Positions 1 through 7,816 are shown, counted from the stretch's first letter. The stretch is 21,720 bases of DNA from AC-9 sp051984395 (GCA_051984395.1 JBPYEZ010000179.1:1-21720), one strand, 5' to 3'. A program made the numbers and translations. The notes: generated by a model from the letters alone, not told the origin.

Positions 1-557
1 GCCAGAACCTCCTCGGCGGTCACCTCCCGTCGGAGCATCGCCGACGGGTTGCCGACCCCGTGGCGTCGGTTCTTCACCACGACCCGGGCCAGATGGTCCA
101 GGGTCACACCGGACTCGTGCATGAGGCGCTGGGCCCGCAGGGCGAAGTAGGCCGGCGTGGCGGCCAGACCGGCCTCCTCCCGCCACGGCTCGAAGAACGA
201 CGATCGGATGATGCCCTTGGGCATCTTCTCGATCCCGTACACCAGGACGGTGTCGTGCTGCCCGGCGCGTATGGCGTCGGCGGCGAGGATCAGCGCGGCC
301 GCGCCGCTGGCGCAGCCGGCCTCCACGTCGAAGATGGGCATGCCCGTCATGCCCAGGGCGTCGAGGACCTTGTGGCCGGCAGCCACCCCCCCGTAGGCGG
401 TGCCGCAGAAGGCGGCCTGGAAACCACCTCGTCCCACGCCCGCGTCGGCCAGGCTGGCCTGCACGGCGGCCACGCCCATCTCGGTCACCGACTTGCCTTC
501 GAAGCGCCCGAAGGGATGGATCCCGACACCTGCGACGTCCACGCCCGTGGCCGTCAC
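1..557 (-). CDS. Thiolase-superfamily protein (lipid-transfer/Ltp-like), 3'-truncated by window edge
   Basis: The reverse-strand frame opens at a GTG at 557 and stays open to base 1, giving 185 codons of the N-terminal half. The motif DVEAGCASGAAA places the thiolase nucleophile at Cys82. The sequence also has VAGVGIHPFGRF near the N-terminus and YGIEKMPKG further on, as in the non-classical thiolases called SCP2 or lipid-transfer (Ltp) proteins. Its start overlaps the stop of the upstream DUF35 gene as GTGA (557-554), so the two are probably translationally coupled. In known systems an Ltp thiolase and a DUF35 partner form a complex that either thiolytically cleaves beta-ketoacyl-CoA or, as with Ltp2/ChsH2, acts as a retro-aldolase on steroid side chains. 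The catalytic His and second Cys lie outside the window, so the reaction cannot be settled. Confidence 0.88.
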   Translation of the reverse strand, partial: MTATGVDVAGVGIHPFGRFEGKSVTEMGVAAVQASLADAGVGRGGFQAAFCGTAYGGVAAGHKVLDALGMTGMPIFDVEAGCASGAAALILAADAIRAGQHDTVLVYGIEKMPKGIIRSSFFEPWREEAGLAATPAYFALRAQRLMHESGVTLDHLARVVVKNRRHGVGNPSAMLRREVTAEEVL

Positions 558-946
558 CGCTCCTCCGGAGCGAACGCGTACGTGACCACGGGCTCACCGT
601 CCTCAGCAGCCTGCAGGGGGACGAGCTCGAGTCGCATGACCTGGCCGCGGCGCAGGCGGGCCGGGTCGGCCTCGGTGATCCGGGTGACGACCCGGATTCG
701 TTCCGGCAGCTCCACCACGCCGAACCCGAACGGCACCTCGCCGCGGTAGCCGGGCGGCGGGGCCGTCACCGCGGTCCAGGACCACAGGGTGCCCGACGGC
801 GAGAGCAGCATCTCGGCGATGTTCCCGGCCGAGCAGTACGGGCAGGACGCGGTGACCGGAAAGTGGTGCTCACCGCAGTTGGCGCACCGCCCTCCGAGGA
901 GACGGGCAGACCCGTCGGCCGCCGCGGTGAGCAGCCCCTCCCGCAC
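554..946 (-). CDS. DUF35 zinc-ribbon/OB-fold protein, partner of the adjacent thiolase
   Basis: This 130-residue protein has an N-terminal rubredoxin-like zinc ribbon with Cys21-x2-Cys24 and Cys35-x2-Cys38 (CANC, CPYC). An OB-fold half follows, containing GTLWSWTAV and PFGFGVVELPE. This is the standard DUF35 (ChsH2-type) architecture. These proteins bind thiolase-like enzymes and help deliver the acyl-CoA substrate. The start is GTG at 946, with GGGAGG a few bases upstream. It lies 31 bases after the gnd stop and overlaps the following thiolase by 4 bases. The tight coupling supports a stoichiometric thiolase/DUF35 complex. The family call is firm. The substrate is unknown. Confidence 0.9.
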   Translation of the reverse strand: MREGLLTAAADGSARLLGGRCANCGEHHFPVTASCPYCSAGNIAEMLLSPSGTLWSWTAVTAPPPGYRGEVPFGFGVVELPERIRVVTRITEADPARLRRGQVMRLELVPLQAAEDGEPVVTYAFAPEER

Positions 947-977
947 CGGGACCCTCCCGCGGAACTCGTCCCTGACG

Positions 978-1991
978 TCAACCGGATCGCTCGTCGTGGC
1001 CTCCGAACTCCTTGCGCATGGCGGACAGTACCCGGTCCCCGAAGTCGGCCTCGCCCCTCGAGGCGAACCGCTCGTACAGCGCCGTGGTCAGGACGTGGGC
1101 AGGGACACCTTCGTCGATCGCCGCCATCGAGGTCCAGCGGCCCTCTCCCGAGTCGGAGACCCGGCCGGTGAAGCTCGACAGATCCGGCTCCTGGAGGAGA
1201 GCGGATGCGGTGAGATCCAGGAGCCACGACGCCACCACGCTCCCCCGGCGCCACACCTCGGCCACCTCGGTGGTGTCGATGTCGTACCGGTAGTACTGGG
1301 GATCACGCAGCGGCGTGGTCTCGGCGTCCGACACCTCCTTCTCGTTGCCGATGTTGGCGCGGTGCAGGACGGTGAGGCCCTCGGCGTAGGCGGCCATGAT
1401 CCCGTACTCGATGCCGTTGTGCACCATCTTGACGAAGTGGCCAGCTCCGTTGGGCCCGCAGTGGAGATAGCCGTTCTCCGACGTCGAGTGCTTCCCTTTG
1501 CGTCCAGGCGTCCGCTCGATCGATCCCGCTCCCGGGGCGATGGAGGCGAAGATCGGGTCGAGGTGGGCGACCACCTCGTCCTCTCCGCCGATCATCAGGC
1601 AGAAGCCGCGCTCCAGACCGAACACACCGCCGCTCGTCCCCACGTCGACGAGATGGATCCCCTGCGGCTCGAGCGTCTTCGCCCGTTCGATGTCGTCGCG
1701 ATAGTAGGAGTTGCCGCCGTCGATGATGATGTCTCCCCGCTCCATCTTCTCGGCCAGACCAGTCGCGGTCTGGCCCGTGACGGCGGCGGGGAGCATGATC
1801 CATGCCGCCCTCGGGACGGTGAGCTTGGACACGAAGTCGTCGACGGAGGACGCGCCGATCGCACCTTCGGCTTCCAGCGCCTTCACCTTCGGCGGATTGC
1901 GGTCATAGACGACGCACTCGTGGCCGTCCCGCATGAGCCGTCTGACCAGGTTCGCACCCATGCGGCCGAGGCCGATCATTCCGAGCTGCAT
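978..1991 (-). CDS. gnd: 6-phosphogluconate dehydrogenase, decarboxylating, NAD-type short form
   Basis: This 337-residue protein would oxidatively decarboxylate 6-phosphogluconate to ribulose 5-phosphate in the cytosol. The Rossmann motif GLGRMG is at 7-12, and Asp30 at the end of beta-2 (VVYDRN) favours NAD over NADP. DGGNSYYRD is at 91-99. The catalytic Lys188 and Glu195 lie in the KMVHNGIEY block with the 7-residue spacing known for the family. The protein is about 130-140 residues shorter than the classical dimeric enzyme and matches the short GndA/YqeC-type class. ATG at 1991 is preceded by GAGGGAGG (2008-2001), nine bases away. It sits between a hydrolase gene and DUF35/thiolase with no evident pathway link, so it may simply share transcription. 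Substrate specificity within the beta-hydroxyacid dehydrogenase superfamily is likely but not proven. Confidence 0.9.
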   Translation of the reverse strand: MQLGMIGLGRMGANLVRRLMRDGHECVVYDRNPPKVKALEAEGAIGASSVDDFVSKLTVPRAAWIMLPAAVTGQTATGLAEKMERGDIIIDGGNSYYRDDIERAKTLEPQGIHLVDVGTSGGVFGLERGFCLMIGGEDEVVAHLDPIFASIAPGAGSIERTPGRKGKHSTSENGYLHCGPNGAGHFVKMVHNGIEYGIMAAYAEGLTVLHRANIGNEKEVSDAETTPLRDPQYYRYDIDTTEVAEVWRRGSVVASWLLDLTASALLQEPDLSSFTGRVSDSGEGRWTSMAAIDEGVPAHVLTTALYERFASRGEADFGDRVLSAMRKEFGGHDERSG

Positions 1992-2128
1992 ACCCCGATC
2001 CCTCCCTCTCCGTTGGTCCGCCGATTGTCCGAGCAGGGCTCGCTCGCCATCACCGAGGCTAGTGCCGGTCCCAGAGCTTGATGCCGCCGAGACGGCCTGC
2101 CGCCGGTCCCCGCCGGCCGCAGCGCAGC

Positions 2129-2869
2129 TCAGGCGTTCCTGGCCGTCACCGCGGCGGTGATGGCATCGGCGAAGCGTTGGGTGCCCGCAGGGGAGGCGAG
2201 GTGGACGCCATCCGGCTGGCGTAGCGGCACCGGCATGCCAGCGGCGTCCACGACCGACGGCAGGTAGCGGCCCTGGGGGTCGGTGAACGGCTTGACCTGG
2301 TCGACGAACAGCGGCCGGCGCGCTGGTGAGGCTGGCGCCCTGAGCGCCAGGTAGATCATGTCCAGGGTGGTGAGCTTCTGCTGCATCGCCGGCTTGGCCA
2401 TTGGCGGTCCCAGCACCCAGTAGACCTGGGCGTGGTCCGAGCTGAGGATGTCGGTGGCCTGCTGGGCGGCGGCCGCCCAGGCGGCGTAGAACTGTGGGGT
2501 CATGTCGGCGATGCCGGGCCGGGTGCCGAACAGGCCGTAGTTGCCGACGAACTCGACCACCACGATGTCGGGGTGGTACTGGGCGACCAGCTGGCGCATC
2601 CTGGCCAACCAGTCGAACCGGGTGTCGAGGAGCCCGGTGCCGAAGTACGCCACCACCTGCACCTGGAAGCCCTGGTTCTGGAGACCACCGGTGGCCGCGG
2701 GCCCCGCCGACTGCATGATCGAGTCGCCGATCAGCAGCACCTTGCGGTGCGACGTGAGCACGATCACCACGGCGCCGAGGCCGAGCACCACGACCACGAC
2801 GGCGGCGAGCGCAGCGAGCGTGACCCGCCGGCGCCTCGTCGGGCGGGCGGGGACCACGTGACGGTCCAC
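2129..2869 (-). CDS. Membrane-anchored SGNH/GDSL-family hydrolase
   Basis: This is a 246-residue protein. An Arg-rich start (residues 7-15) is followed by one hydrophobic segment at about 17-39, so it is probably an N-terminally anchored protein with the enzyme domain outside the membrane. SGNH blocks are visible: nucleophile Ser50 in LLIGDSIMQS, the block II Gly in YFGTGL, oxyanion Asn110 in FVGNYG, and the catalytic pair Asp220/His223 in PDGVHLASPAG. Relatives are esterases, or acetyl/acyl esterase domains acting on cell-envelope carbohydrates or lipids. The start is GTG at 2869, 64 bases after the HpnA-type epimerase stop on the same strand, so it may be co-transcribed with that gene. The fold and catalytic residues are clear. 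The substrate is not. Confidence 0.85.
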   Translation of the reverse strand: MDRHVVPARPTRRRRVTLAALAAVVVVVLGLGAVVIVLTSHRKVLLIGDSIMQSAGPAATGGLQNQGFQVQVVAYFGTGLLDTRFDWLARMRQLVAQYHPDIVVVEFVGNYGLFGTRPGIADMTPQFYAAWAAAAQQATDILSSDHAQVYWVLGPPMAKPAMQQKLTTLDMIYLALRAPASPARRPLFVDQVKPFTDPQGRYLPSVVDAAGMPVPLRQPDGVHLASPAGTQRFADAITAAVTARNA

Positions 2870-2933
2870 TGCCGCGCCTTACCCGGGTCCCCTGGCGACC
2901 AGTCGGTCCATGGCCTGCCGTCCTCGCTGCGCG

Positions 2934-4055
2934 CTACGGCCGGCGGATCCCCCGAGCCGGCCCTTCTCTCGAGCCGGTCTCGCCCGCCGGCTGCCCGGGT
3001 CGGTGCTCCAGGCCCGGCGCGGGCGACATGCGACGGAGACGCTCGGGCCGGACGTAGCCCTCGGCCGCATACCAGTCGGCCGACCGGCGGATGGCGTCGG
3101 CCGCGGCACCGGTCCTGTACCCCAGCTCCCGACGGGCTCGCGAGTCGTCGAAGACCATCCTGGTGGTGGACATGCGGGCTGCTTCCATGGGGATCGCCGG
3201 CGAACGGCGGAGCAGGCGACCCTGGATCAGCTCGCTGGCGCGCCCGGCGCCCAGGGCCGCCGAGGCCGGAAGCCTCCCTCTGGGCCGCGGGAGGCCGGTG
3301 TGGTCGGCCAGCACGCCCAGGATGTCGACCAGCTCCATGTTCTCGCCGCCGAGGATGTAGCTCCGTCCCGACCGGCCGGACTCGGCGGCCAGGAGGTGGC
3401 CCTGGGCGACGTCGTCGACGTCGACCACGTTGAGCGCCGTGTCCACGTAGGCGGGAATGCGGCCGTTCAGGAAGTCCACGACCAGCTGGCCCGTCGGCGT
3501 CGGAGCCCGGTCCCCGTCGCCCAGGGGGAAGGTCGGATGAGTGATGACGACCGGCAGACCGGCCGCCGCGTGGCGCAGGGTCTCGTGCTCGGCCACGTAC
3601 TTCGACCGCTTGTAGCTCCCGAAGAGGTGCTCTATGTCGGCCACGACGTCCTCGTCGGCCGGCGCTCCGTCGGCCCGCAACCCGATCGTGCCGACGGTGC
3701 TGGTGTACACGACCCCGCACCCCGACGCCGTCGCAGCAGCCAGCACGTTGCGCGTGCCCCCGACGTTGACGTCGTAGAAGAGCTGGGGCCGGCGAGCCCA
3801 GAAGCGGTACAGCGCCGCGGTGTGGAAGACGACCCGGGTGCCCGTCAGGGCTCGGCGCACGGCATCACCGTCGCGAACGTCGGTCTCGACCACCTCGACA
3901 TCGAGCTTCTGGATGTTGGTCTGGTCGACGCCGGGCTCCACCATCGCCCGAACCGCGCAGCCCCGGCCCAAGAGCGCCCTGACGATCGCCGATCCGATGA
4001 AGCCGGTGGCGCCCGTCACACAGACCTGGTCGGCGCGGCCGAGTGGGCTCGTCAT
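2934..4055 (-). CDS. hpnA: NAD-dependent epimerase/reductase of the hopanoid-associated HpnA type
   Basis: This 373-residue extended short-chain dehydrogenase has the nucleotide motif TGATGFIGS (Gly15, Gly18, Gly21). The active site is Ser119 with Tyr148-x3-Lys152 (GSYKRSKYVAE). Features recalled from HpnA proteins are present in order: the LYRFWARRP block, DVNVGGTRNVL, PTPTGQLVVDFLNGRIPAYVDT, YILGGENM and a C-terminal RRELGYR. The hopanoid-associated family is normally about 330 residues. The extra C-terminal 30 or so are Pro/Gly/Arg-rich and look disordered. The gene starts 15 bases after the HpnO-type aminotransferase stop, a pairing that supports a side-chain modification role. HpnA has no firmly established reaction. 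A dihydroflavonol-reductase-like activity on another isoprenoid or sugar remains possible. No squalene-hopene cyclase is in the window. Confidence 0.75.
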   Translation of the reverse strand: MTSPLGRADQVCVTGATGFIGSAIVRALLGRGCAVRAMVEPGVDQTNIQKLDVEVVETDVRDGDAVRRALTGTRVVFHTAALYRFWARRPQLFYDVNVGGTRNVLAAATASGCGVVYTSTVGTIGLRADGAPADEDVVADIEHLFGSYKRSKYVAEHETLRHAAAGLPVVITHPTFPLGDGDRAPTPTGQLVVDFLNGRIPAYVDTALNVVDVDDVAQGHLLAAESGRSGRSYILGGENMELVDILGVLADHTGLPRPRGRLPASAALGAGRASELIQGRLLRRSPAIPMEAARMSTTRMVFDDSRARRELGYRTGAAADAIRRSADWYAAEGYVRPERLRRMSPAPGLEHRPGQPAGETGSREGPARGIRRP

Positions 4056-4070
4056 GGGGTGGTTGATCGC

Positions 4071-5459
4071 TCAGACCGTCTCACGCTTGAGCGCGCTCTT
4101 GGCGACCGTGCGCCCGAAGTCCCACACCAGGCCGGGATAGCGATGCGCGTCGGCCACCACGTCCTGGAAGGCGTCCACGAAGGCGTCGACCTCTTCCTGC
4201 CCCGCCACCAGCGGGGGCAGGATCTTGAGGACGTTCATGTTGTCGCCGGCGACCTGGGTGAGTATCCGGTGCCGGTGCAGCATGGGCACCACGATCATCT
4301 GGGTGAACAGGCCGGGCCGGAGCCGCTCCATCATCCGCCAGCCCGAGCGCAGCTTGAGCGACCGGGGCTCGCCGAACTCGATGCCGATCATCAGGCCCTT
4401 GCCCCGGACGGCGCGCACCAGCTCGAACTTCTCCACCATCGGCTCGAGCGCCGTCACGAGCGCCTCGCCGGTCGCGTCAGCCCGCTCGACCAGGCGCTCG
4501 TCGTCGAGGACCCGAAGCGTCGCCAGACCGGCGACCATGGCCAGATCGTTCTCCCCGAACGTCGAGCTGTGCACCACGGCCCGCTCCATGTGGTCGAAGA
4601 CGCGGTCGAAGATCTCAGCCCGGCAGAGGAGCGCCCCCACGGGCACGTACCCGCCCGAGAGCGCCTTGGCGACCGTGATCATGTCCGGCTGCGCGTCCCA
4701 ATGGTCCAGGGCCAGGAACCGGCCCGTGCGACCGATGCCGGTCTGCACCTCGTCGATCACGAGAAGGGCACCGTGGCGCGAGCAGGCCTCGCGGGCCCGG
4801 GCGAGGTAGCCGTCGGGTGCGACGTGCACCCCCTTGCCCTGTATCGGCTCGACGATGAACGCAGCCACGTCGCCTCGGGCGAGCTCGGCGTCCAGGGCGT
4901 CGGCATCACCGAAGGGAACCTCCACGCAGCCAGGCAGCAGCGGCCCGAAGCCGTCACGGAACTCACTCCCCCCGTTGACCGAGAGGGCGCCGTTGGTCAG
5001 TCCGTGGAAGGCATGATCGCAGTAGACGATCCGGGTCCGACCCGTTGCCCGGCGTGCGAACTTGATCGCGCCCTCCACCGCCTCGGCGCCGCTGTTGGTG
5101 AAGAAGCAGCGGTCGACCTGAGGGGGAACCCGGTCGAGGAGCGCTTCGGCCAGGAGACCCGGCAGCAGCGAGCAGTCCATCTGGACCAGGTTGGCGAAGT
5201 CGGCGTCGACCGCGTCGTGAAGCGCCTGCTTCAGCACCGGATGTGACCGTCCGAGGGCGAAGACGCCGAAGCCGGCGAGAAAATCGAGGTAGCGCGCGCC
5301 GTCGCGGTCGAAGAGATAGCACCCCTCCCCACGCTCGTAGAAGCGATCGAAGCCGATCGTGTGGAGCACCTTGACCATCTGCGGGTTGAGGTGGGCCGAG
5401 TGCAGCCGGAAGTCCTCCCCCCGCCGCTCGGCGACCGTGGCCCGCAGGTCGAACGTCAT
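4071..5459 (-). CDS. hpnO: Class III PLP-dependent aminotransferase, HpnO type
   Basis: The protein is 462 residues from the ATG at 5459. That ATG overlaps the dtd stop as ATGA (5459-5456), so it is preferred over an in-frame TTG six bases upstream. Class III motifs are clear: TNSGAEAVEGAIKFAR for phosphate binding, HAFHG for ring stacking, Asp236 in VIDEVQTG, and the PLP Schiff-base Lys265 in ITVAKALSGG. The N-terminal LNPQMVKVLHTIGFDR and the C-terminal RHRILTQVAGDN and LVWDFGRT match, from memory, the aminotransferase of actinobacterial hopanoid clusters. HpnO is thought to convert a bacteriohopane aldehyde or ketone to aminobacteriohopanetriol. It is immediately followed by the HpnA-type gene. 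An ornithine- or acetylornithine-like role is the main alternative. Confidence 0.78.
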   Translation of the reverse strand: MTFDLRATVAERRGEDFRLHSAHLNPQMVKVLHTIGFDRFYERGEGCYLFDRDGARYLDFLAGFGVFALGRSHPVLKQALHDAVDADFANLVQMDCSLLPGLLAEALLDRVPPQVDRCFFTNSGAEAVEGAIKFARRATGRTRIVYCDHAFHGLTNGALSVNGGSEFRDGFGPLLPGCVEVPFGDADALDAELARGDVAAFIVEPIQGKGVHVAPDGYLARAREACSRHGALLVIDEVQTGIGRTGRFLALDHWDAQPDMITVAKALSGGYVPVGALLCRAEIFDRVFDHMERAVVHSSTFGENDLAMVAGLATLRVLDDERLVERADATGEALVTALEPMVEKFELVRAVRGKGLMIGIEFGEPRSLKLRSGWRMMERLRPGLFTQMIVVPMLHRHRILTQVAGDNMNVLKILPPLVAGQEEVDAFVDAFQDVVADAHRYPGLVWDFGRTVAKSALKRETV

Positions 5460-5902
5460 CCGCAACCCTCCACTTCGAGCAAGATCGTCACCGGACCATG
5501 GTTGACGAGCTCCACATCCATCATGGCCCCGAACATGCCTGTCTCCACTCTCGCCCCCAGACCCTCCAGCGCCTCCCCGAAGGCAGTCACCAGCGGTTCG
5601 GCTCGTTCTGCCGGCGCGGCGTCTGCCCAGGACGGTCTCCGCCCTCGGGACACGTCGGCGTACAGCGTGAACTGGCTGACGACGAGGGCCGATCCGCTGG
5701 TCTCGGCCAGGGACCGGTCCATCTGACCGTCACTACCGAGAATACGCAGATGCCAGACCTTCTCGGCCAGCCGGCGGGCGGTGCCCTCGTCGTCGGTGTG
5801 CGTCACACCCACCAGCACGCACAGCCCCGGACCGATCTCCCCGGTCACCTCGGTGCCCACGACCACTCGGGCCCGGTGGACCCGCTGTACCAGCGCTCGC
5901 AT
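5456..5902 (-). CDS. dtd: D-aminoacyl-tRNA deacylase
   Basis: This is a 148-residue cytosolic proofreading enzyme of the usual DTD length. It hydrolyses D-aminoacyl-tRNA, and glycyl-tRNA(Ala), to recycle mischarged tRNA. It begins MRALVQRV, as DTDs do. The two signature motifs are intact: SQFTLY at 76-81, and the Gly-cis-Pro motif as NHGPVT at 134-139. The cross-subunit GP loop enforces rejection of L-amino acids. ATG at 5902 lies eight bases after the aldehyde dehydrogenase stop, and the 3' end overlaps the aminotransferase start by four bases. The housekeeping gene is therefore embedded in a metabolic operon. There is no functional tie that the sequence shows. Confidence 0.95.
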   Translation of the reverse strand: MRALVQRVHRARVVVGTEVTGEIGPGLCVLVGVTHTDDEGTARRLAEKVWHLRILGSDGQMDRSLAETSGSALVVSQFTLYADVSRGRRPSWADAAPAERAEPLVTAFGEALEGLGARVETGMFGAMMDVELVNHGPVTILLEVEGCG

Positions 5903-5910
5903 CCCGCGAC

Positions 5911-7386
5911 CTAGTTCGGGAGGTCGATGGCGACGTACTTCGTCGAGAGGTACTCCTCGATCCCCTCCCGGCCCCCCTCGCGCCCGAAGCCGGAGTGCTT
6001 CACACCACCGAAGGGTGCCGCCGGGTTGGACACCATGCCCCGGTTGAGCCCGACCATCCCCACCTCGAGACCTTCGACGACCCGGAGGGCGCGCTCGAGA
6101 TCGCGGGTGAACACGTAGGCGACGAGCCCGTACTCGCTGCCGTTGGCCCGGGCCAGAGCCTCCTCCTCGGTCCGGAAGCCAGTCACCGGGGCGACGGGTC
6201 CGAACACCTCCTCGGAGAGGATCCTCGCCTCGTCGGGCACGGCGCCGATGACGGTGGGCTCGAAGAAGTACCCGGCGCCACCGCCTCGGCCGCCGCCGAC
6301 GAGCACCTTGCCGCCGCGGCCGACGGCGTCGTCGACCAGCTCGGACACCTTGGTGCGCTGGTCCTCGTCGATCAGGGGTCCGACGTCGACGCCGTCATCG
6401 GTCCCCCGCCCCATGCGCAGCGATCCCAGGCACGCCGCCAGCCCGGCAGCGAACTCCTCGGCGATCGGCTCGGCCACGTGGAAGCGGTTGGCGGCCACGC
6501 AGGACTCGCCGATGTTGCGCATCTTGGCGATCACGGCGCCTTCCAGCGCCCGGTCGAGATCGGCGTCCTCGAAGACGACGAAGGGGGCGTTGCCGCCCAG
6601 CTCCATCGACGTCCGCAGCAGGTTCCGGGAGGCCTGCTCCATCAGCGTGCGGCCCACCGGCGTGGACCCGGTGAAGGAGACCTTCCGGAGCCGGGGATCG
6701 GCCATCACCGCCCCGGCCGTGCGGCCCGCCGACGTGCTCGGGATCACGTTGAGGACGCCGGGAGGCAGCCCGACCTCCTCGAAGACGCGGGTGAGGGCGA
6801 GCATGGACAACGGCGTGAGCTGTGCCGGCTTGAGGACCACCGTGCACCCGGCGGCGAGCGCGGGGCCGATCTTCCTGGTCCCCATGGCCAGGGGGAAGTT
6901 CCACGGCGTGATGAGCAGGCAGGGCCCCACGGGTTGCTTCATCGTCAGCAGACGTCCCGACCCGCTCGGGTCGCGAGACCATCGACCGTCGATCCGCACC
7001 GCCTCCTCCGAGAACCAGCGGAGGAACTCCGCCCCGTAGCTGATCTCCCCCCTGGACTCGGCCAGGGGCTTGCCCATCTCGAGGGTCATGAGCAGGGCCA
7101 GGTCCTCCCGCCTGTCCATGAGCACCTGCCAGGCCCGCCGCAGGATCTCGCCCCGCTCCCGGGGCGGATGGTCCGCCCACGGCCCCTGGGCCCGGTCGGC
7201 GGCGTCGAGGGCGGCGAGGGCATCGTCCTCGTTGGCATCTGACACCCGAGAGATGACCTCACCGGTGGCCGGGTCCTCGACGGCGAACGACGCCCCACCG
7301 GACGCCTCCCGCCACTCGCCCCCGATCCGCAGGCGCGGGACCACGGCTTCGTCGATCACCCGCCGTTCCTGGGCACTGGTCGTCAT
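5911..7386 (-). CDS. NAD(P)-dependent aldehyde dehydrogenase, succinate-semialdehyde dehydrogenase-like
   Basis: This 491-residue enzyme has the complete ALDH set: Asn163 in TPWNFP, Lys186 in VVLKPA, FTGSTPVG for the cofactor loop, the general base Glu262 in MELGGNAP, and the nucleophile Cys296 in NIGESCVAANRF. The length, PWNFP/MELGG context and C-terminal PFGGVKHSGFGREGG fit the GabD (succinate semialdehyde) subfamily. In that subfamily the motifs usually read ELGGKAP and GQTC, so the Asn and Glu substitutions leave room for another aliphatic aldehyde. The ATG at 7386 has no strong Shine-Dalgarno. The dtd start follows eight bases after its stop, indicating an operon. A succinate semialdehyde role is inferred from family resemblance only. 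Confidence 0.88.
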   Translation of the reverse strand: MTTSAQERRVIDEAVVPRLRIGGEWREASGGASFAVEDPATGEVISRVSDANEDDALAALDAADRAQGPWADHPPRERGEILRRAWQVLMDRREDLALLMTLEMGKPLAESRGEISYGAEFLRWFSEEAVRIDGRWSRDPSGSGRLLTMKQPVGPCLLITPWNFPLAMGTRKIGPALAAGCTVVLKPAQLTPLSMLALTRVFEEVGLPPGVLNVIPSTSAGRTAGAVMADPRLRKVSFTGSTPVGRTLMEQASRNLLRTSMELGGNAPFVVFEDADLDRALEGAVIAKMRNIGESCVAANRFHVAEPIAEEFAAGLAACLGSLRMGRGTDDGVDVGPLIDEDQRTKVSELVDDAVGRGGKVLVGGGRGGGAGYFFEPTVIGAVPDEARILSEEVFGPVAPVTGFRTEEEALARANGSEYGLVAYVFTRDLERALRVVEGLEVGMVGLNRGMVSNPAAPFGGVKHSGFGREGGREGIEEYLSTKYVAIDLPN

Positions 7387-7453
7387 GCCCGGTGACCTAC
7401 CCGTTCCCCAAAGAACCCAGCGTGCACCATCTCGAACCGCGCCGCGGTGCTGA

Positions 7454-7804
7454 TCAGGAGGACCAGCTGCCCCGCTTGTTCACCACGTAGGGACCCACCG
7501 TCACCCGGACCCGCGCCGACGGGTCGTCGTGCACCAGCTGGGCGGCCAGCTTCTGCACCGCCGGATGGGCCCGATCGACGTACGCCGAGGCTTCCTCCCT
7601 GGTCAGGGCGGGGCCGGCGAGCCGATTCGTCTCGACCTCGAGCTCCGCCTGCACCATGAGCGTCACCGTGGGAGGTTTGGGCACCACGGCGCCACCGCCG
7701 CTCAGGACCCGCACGTCGTGGTTCTCCCCGGTCGGCGCCGGCTCGGCCGGCTCAGGAGCCGGCCGTTCGCCGAGGACCTTCACTGCCTGCTGCTGCTCCG
7801 CCAT
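7454..7804 (-). CDS. Small conserved-looking protein of unknown function
   Basis: This is a 116-residue protein I do not recognise. The frame is open further upstream, but ATG at 7804 is chosen because GGAGGAG sits five bases before it and the upstream translation is low-complexity. Residues 1-45 are Ala/Pro/Glu/Gln-rich and probably disordered. Residues about 46-110 look folded: a beta-rich stretch (TVTLMVQAELEVE), a helix (TREEASAYVDRAHPAVQKLAAQLV), then a second strand pair (ARVRVTVGPYVV). There is no signal peptide, membrane segment or cysteine. It is the first gene of the leftward series, 67 bases before aldehyde dehydrogenase, and is divergent from the STAS gene. Function is unknown. 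Confidence 0.7.
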   Translation of the reverse strand: MAEQQQAVKVLGERPAPEPAEPAPTGENHDVRVLSGGGAVVPKPPTVTLMVQAELEVETNRLAGPALTREEASAYVDRAHPAVQKLAAQLVHDDPSARVRVTVGPYVVNKRGSWSS

Positions 7805-7809
7805 CGGCT

Positions 7810-7816
7810 CTCCTCC
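7810..7816 (-). promoter_or_regulatory. Ribosome binding site deciding the start at 7804
   Basis: GGAGGAG on the minus strand lies five bases upstream of ATG 7804. It is the strongest Shine-Dalgarno in this frame and argues against the longer open frame reaching 8134. Confidence 0.75.

Noticed and set aside
2102..2117. GCCGG-N6-CCGGC near the SGNH hydrolase stop as a terminator
   Set aside because: The stem is only 5 bp with no T-tract and lies just past the hydrolase stop codon region in G/C-rich sequence, where such stems arise by chance.
2910..5246. A 778-codon plus-strand open frame across the HpnA/HpnO-type genes
   Set aside because: It is antisense to two well-supported enzymes and has no recognisable domain or ribosome binding site.
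5995..7242. A 415-codon plus-strand open frame over the aldehyde dehydrogenase
   Set aside because: It is antisense to an enzyme with complete active-site motifs; its composition is His/Gly/Pro/Arg-rich shadow sequence.
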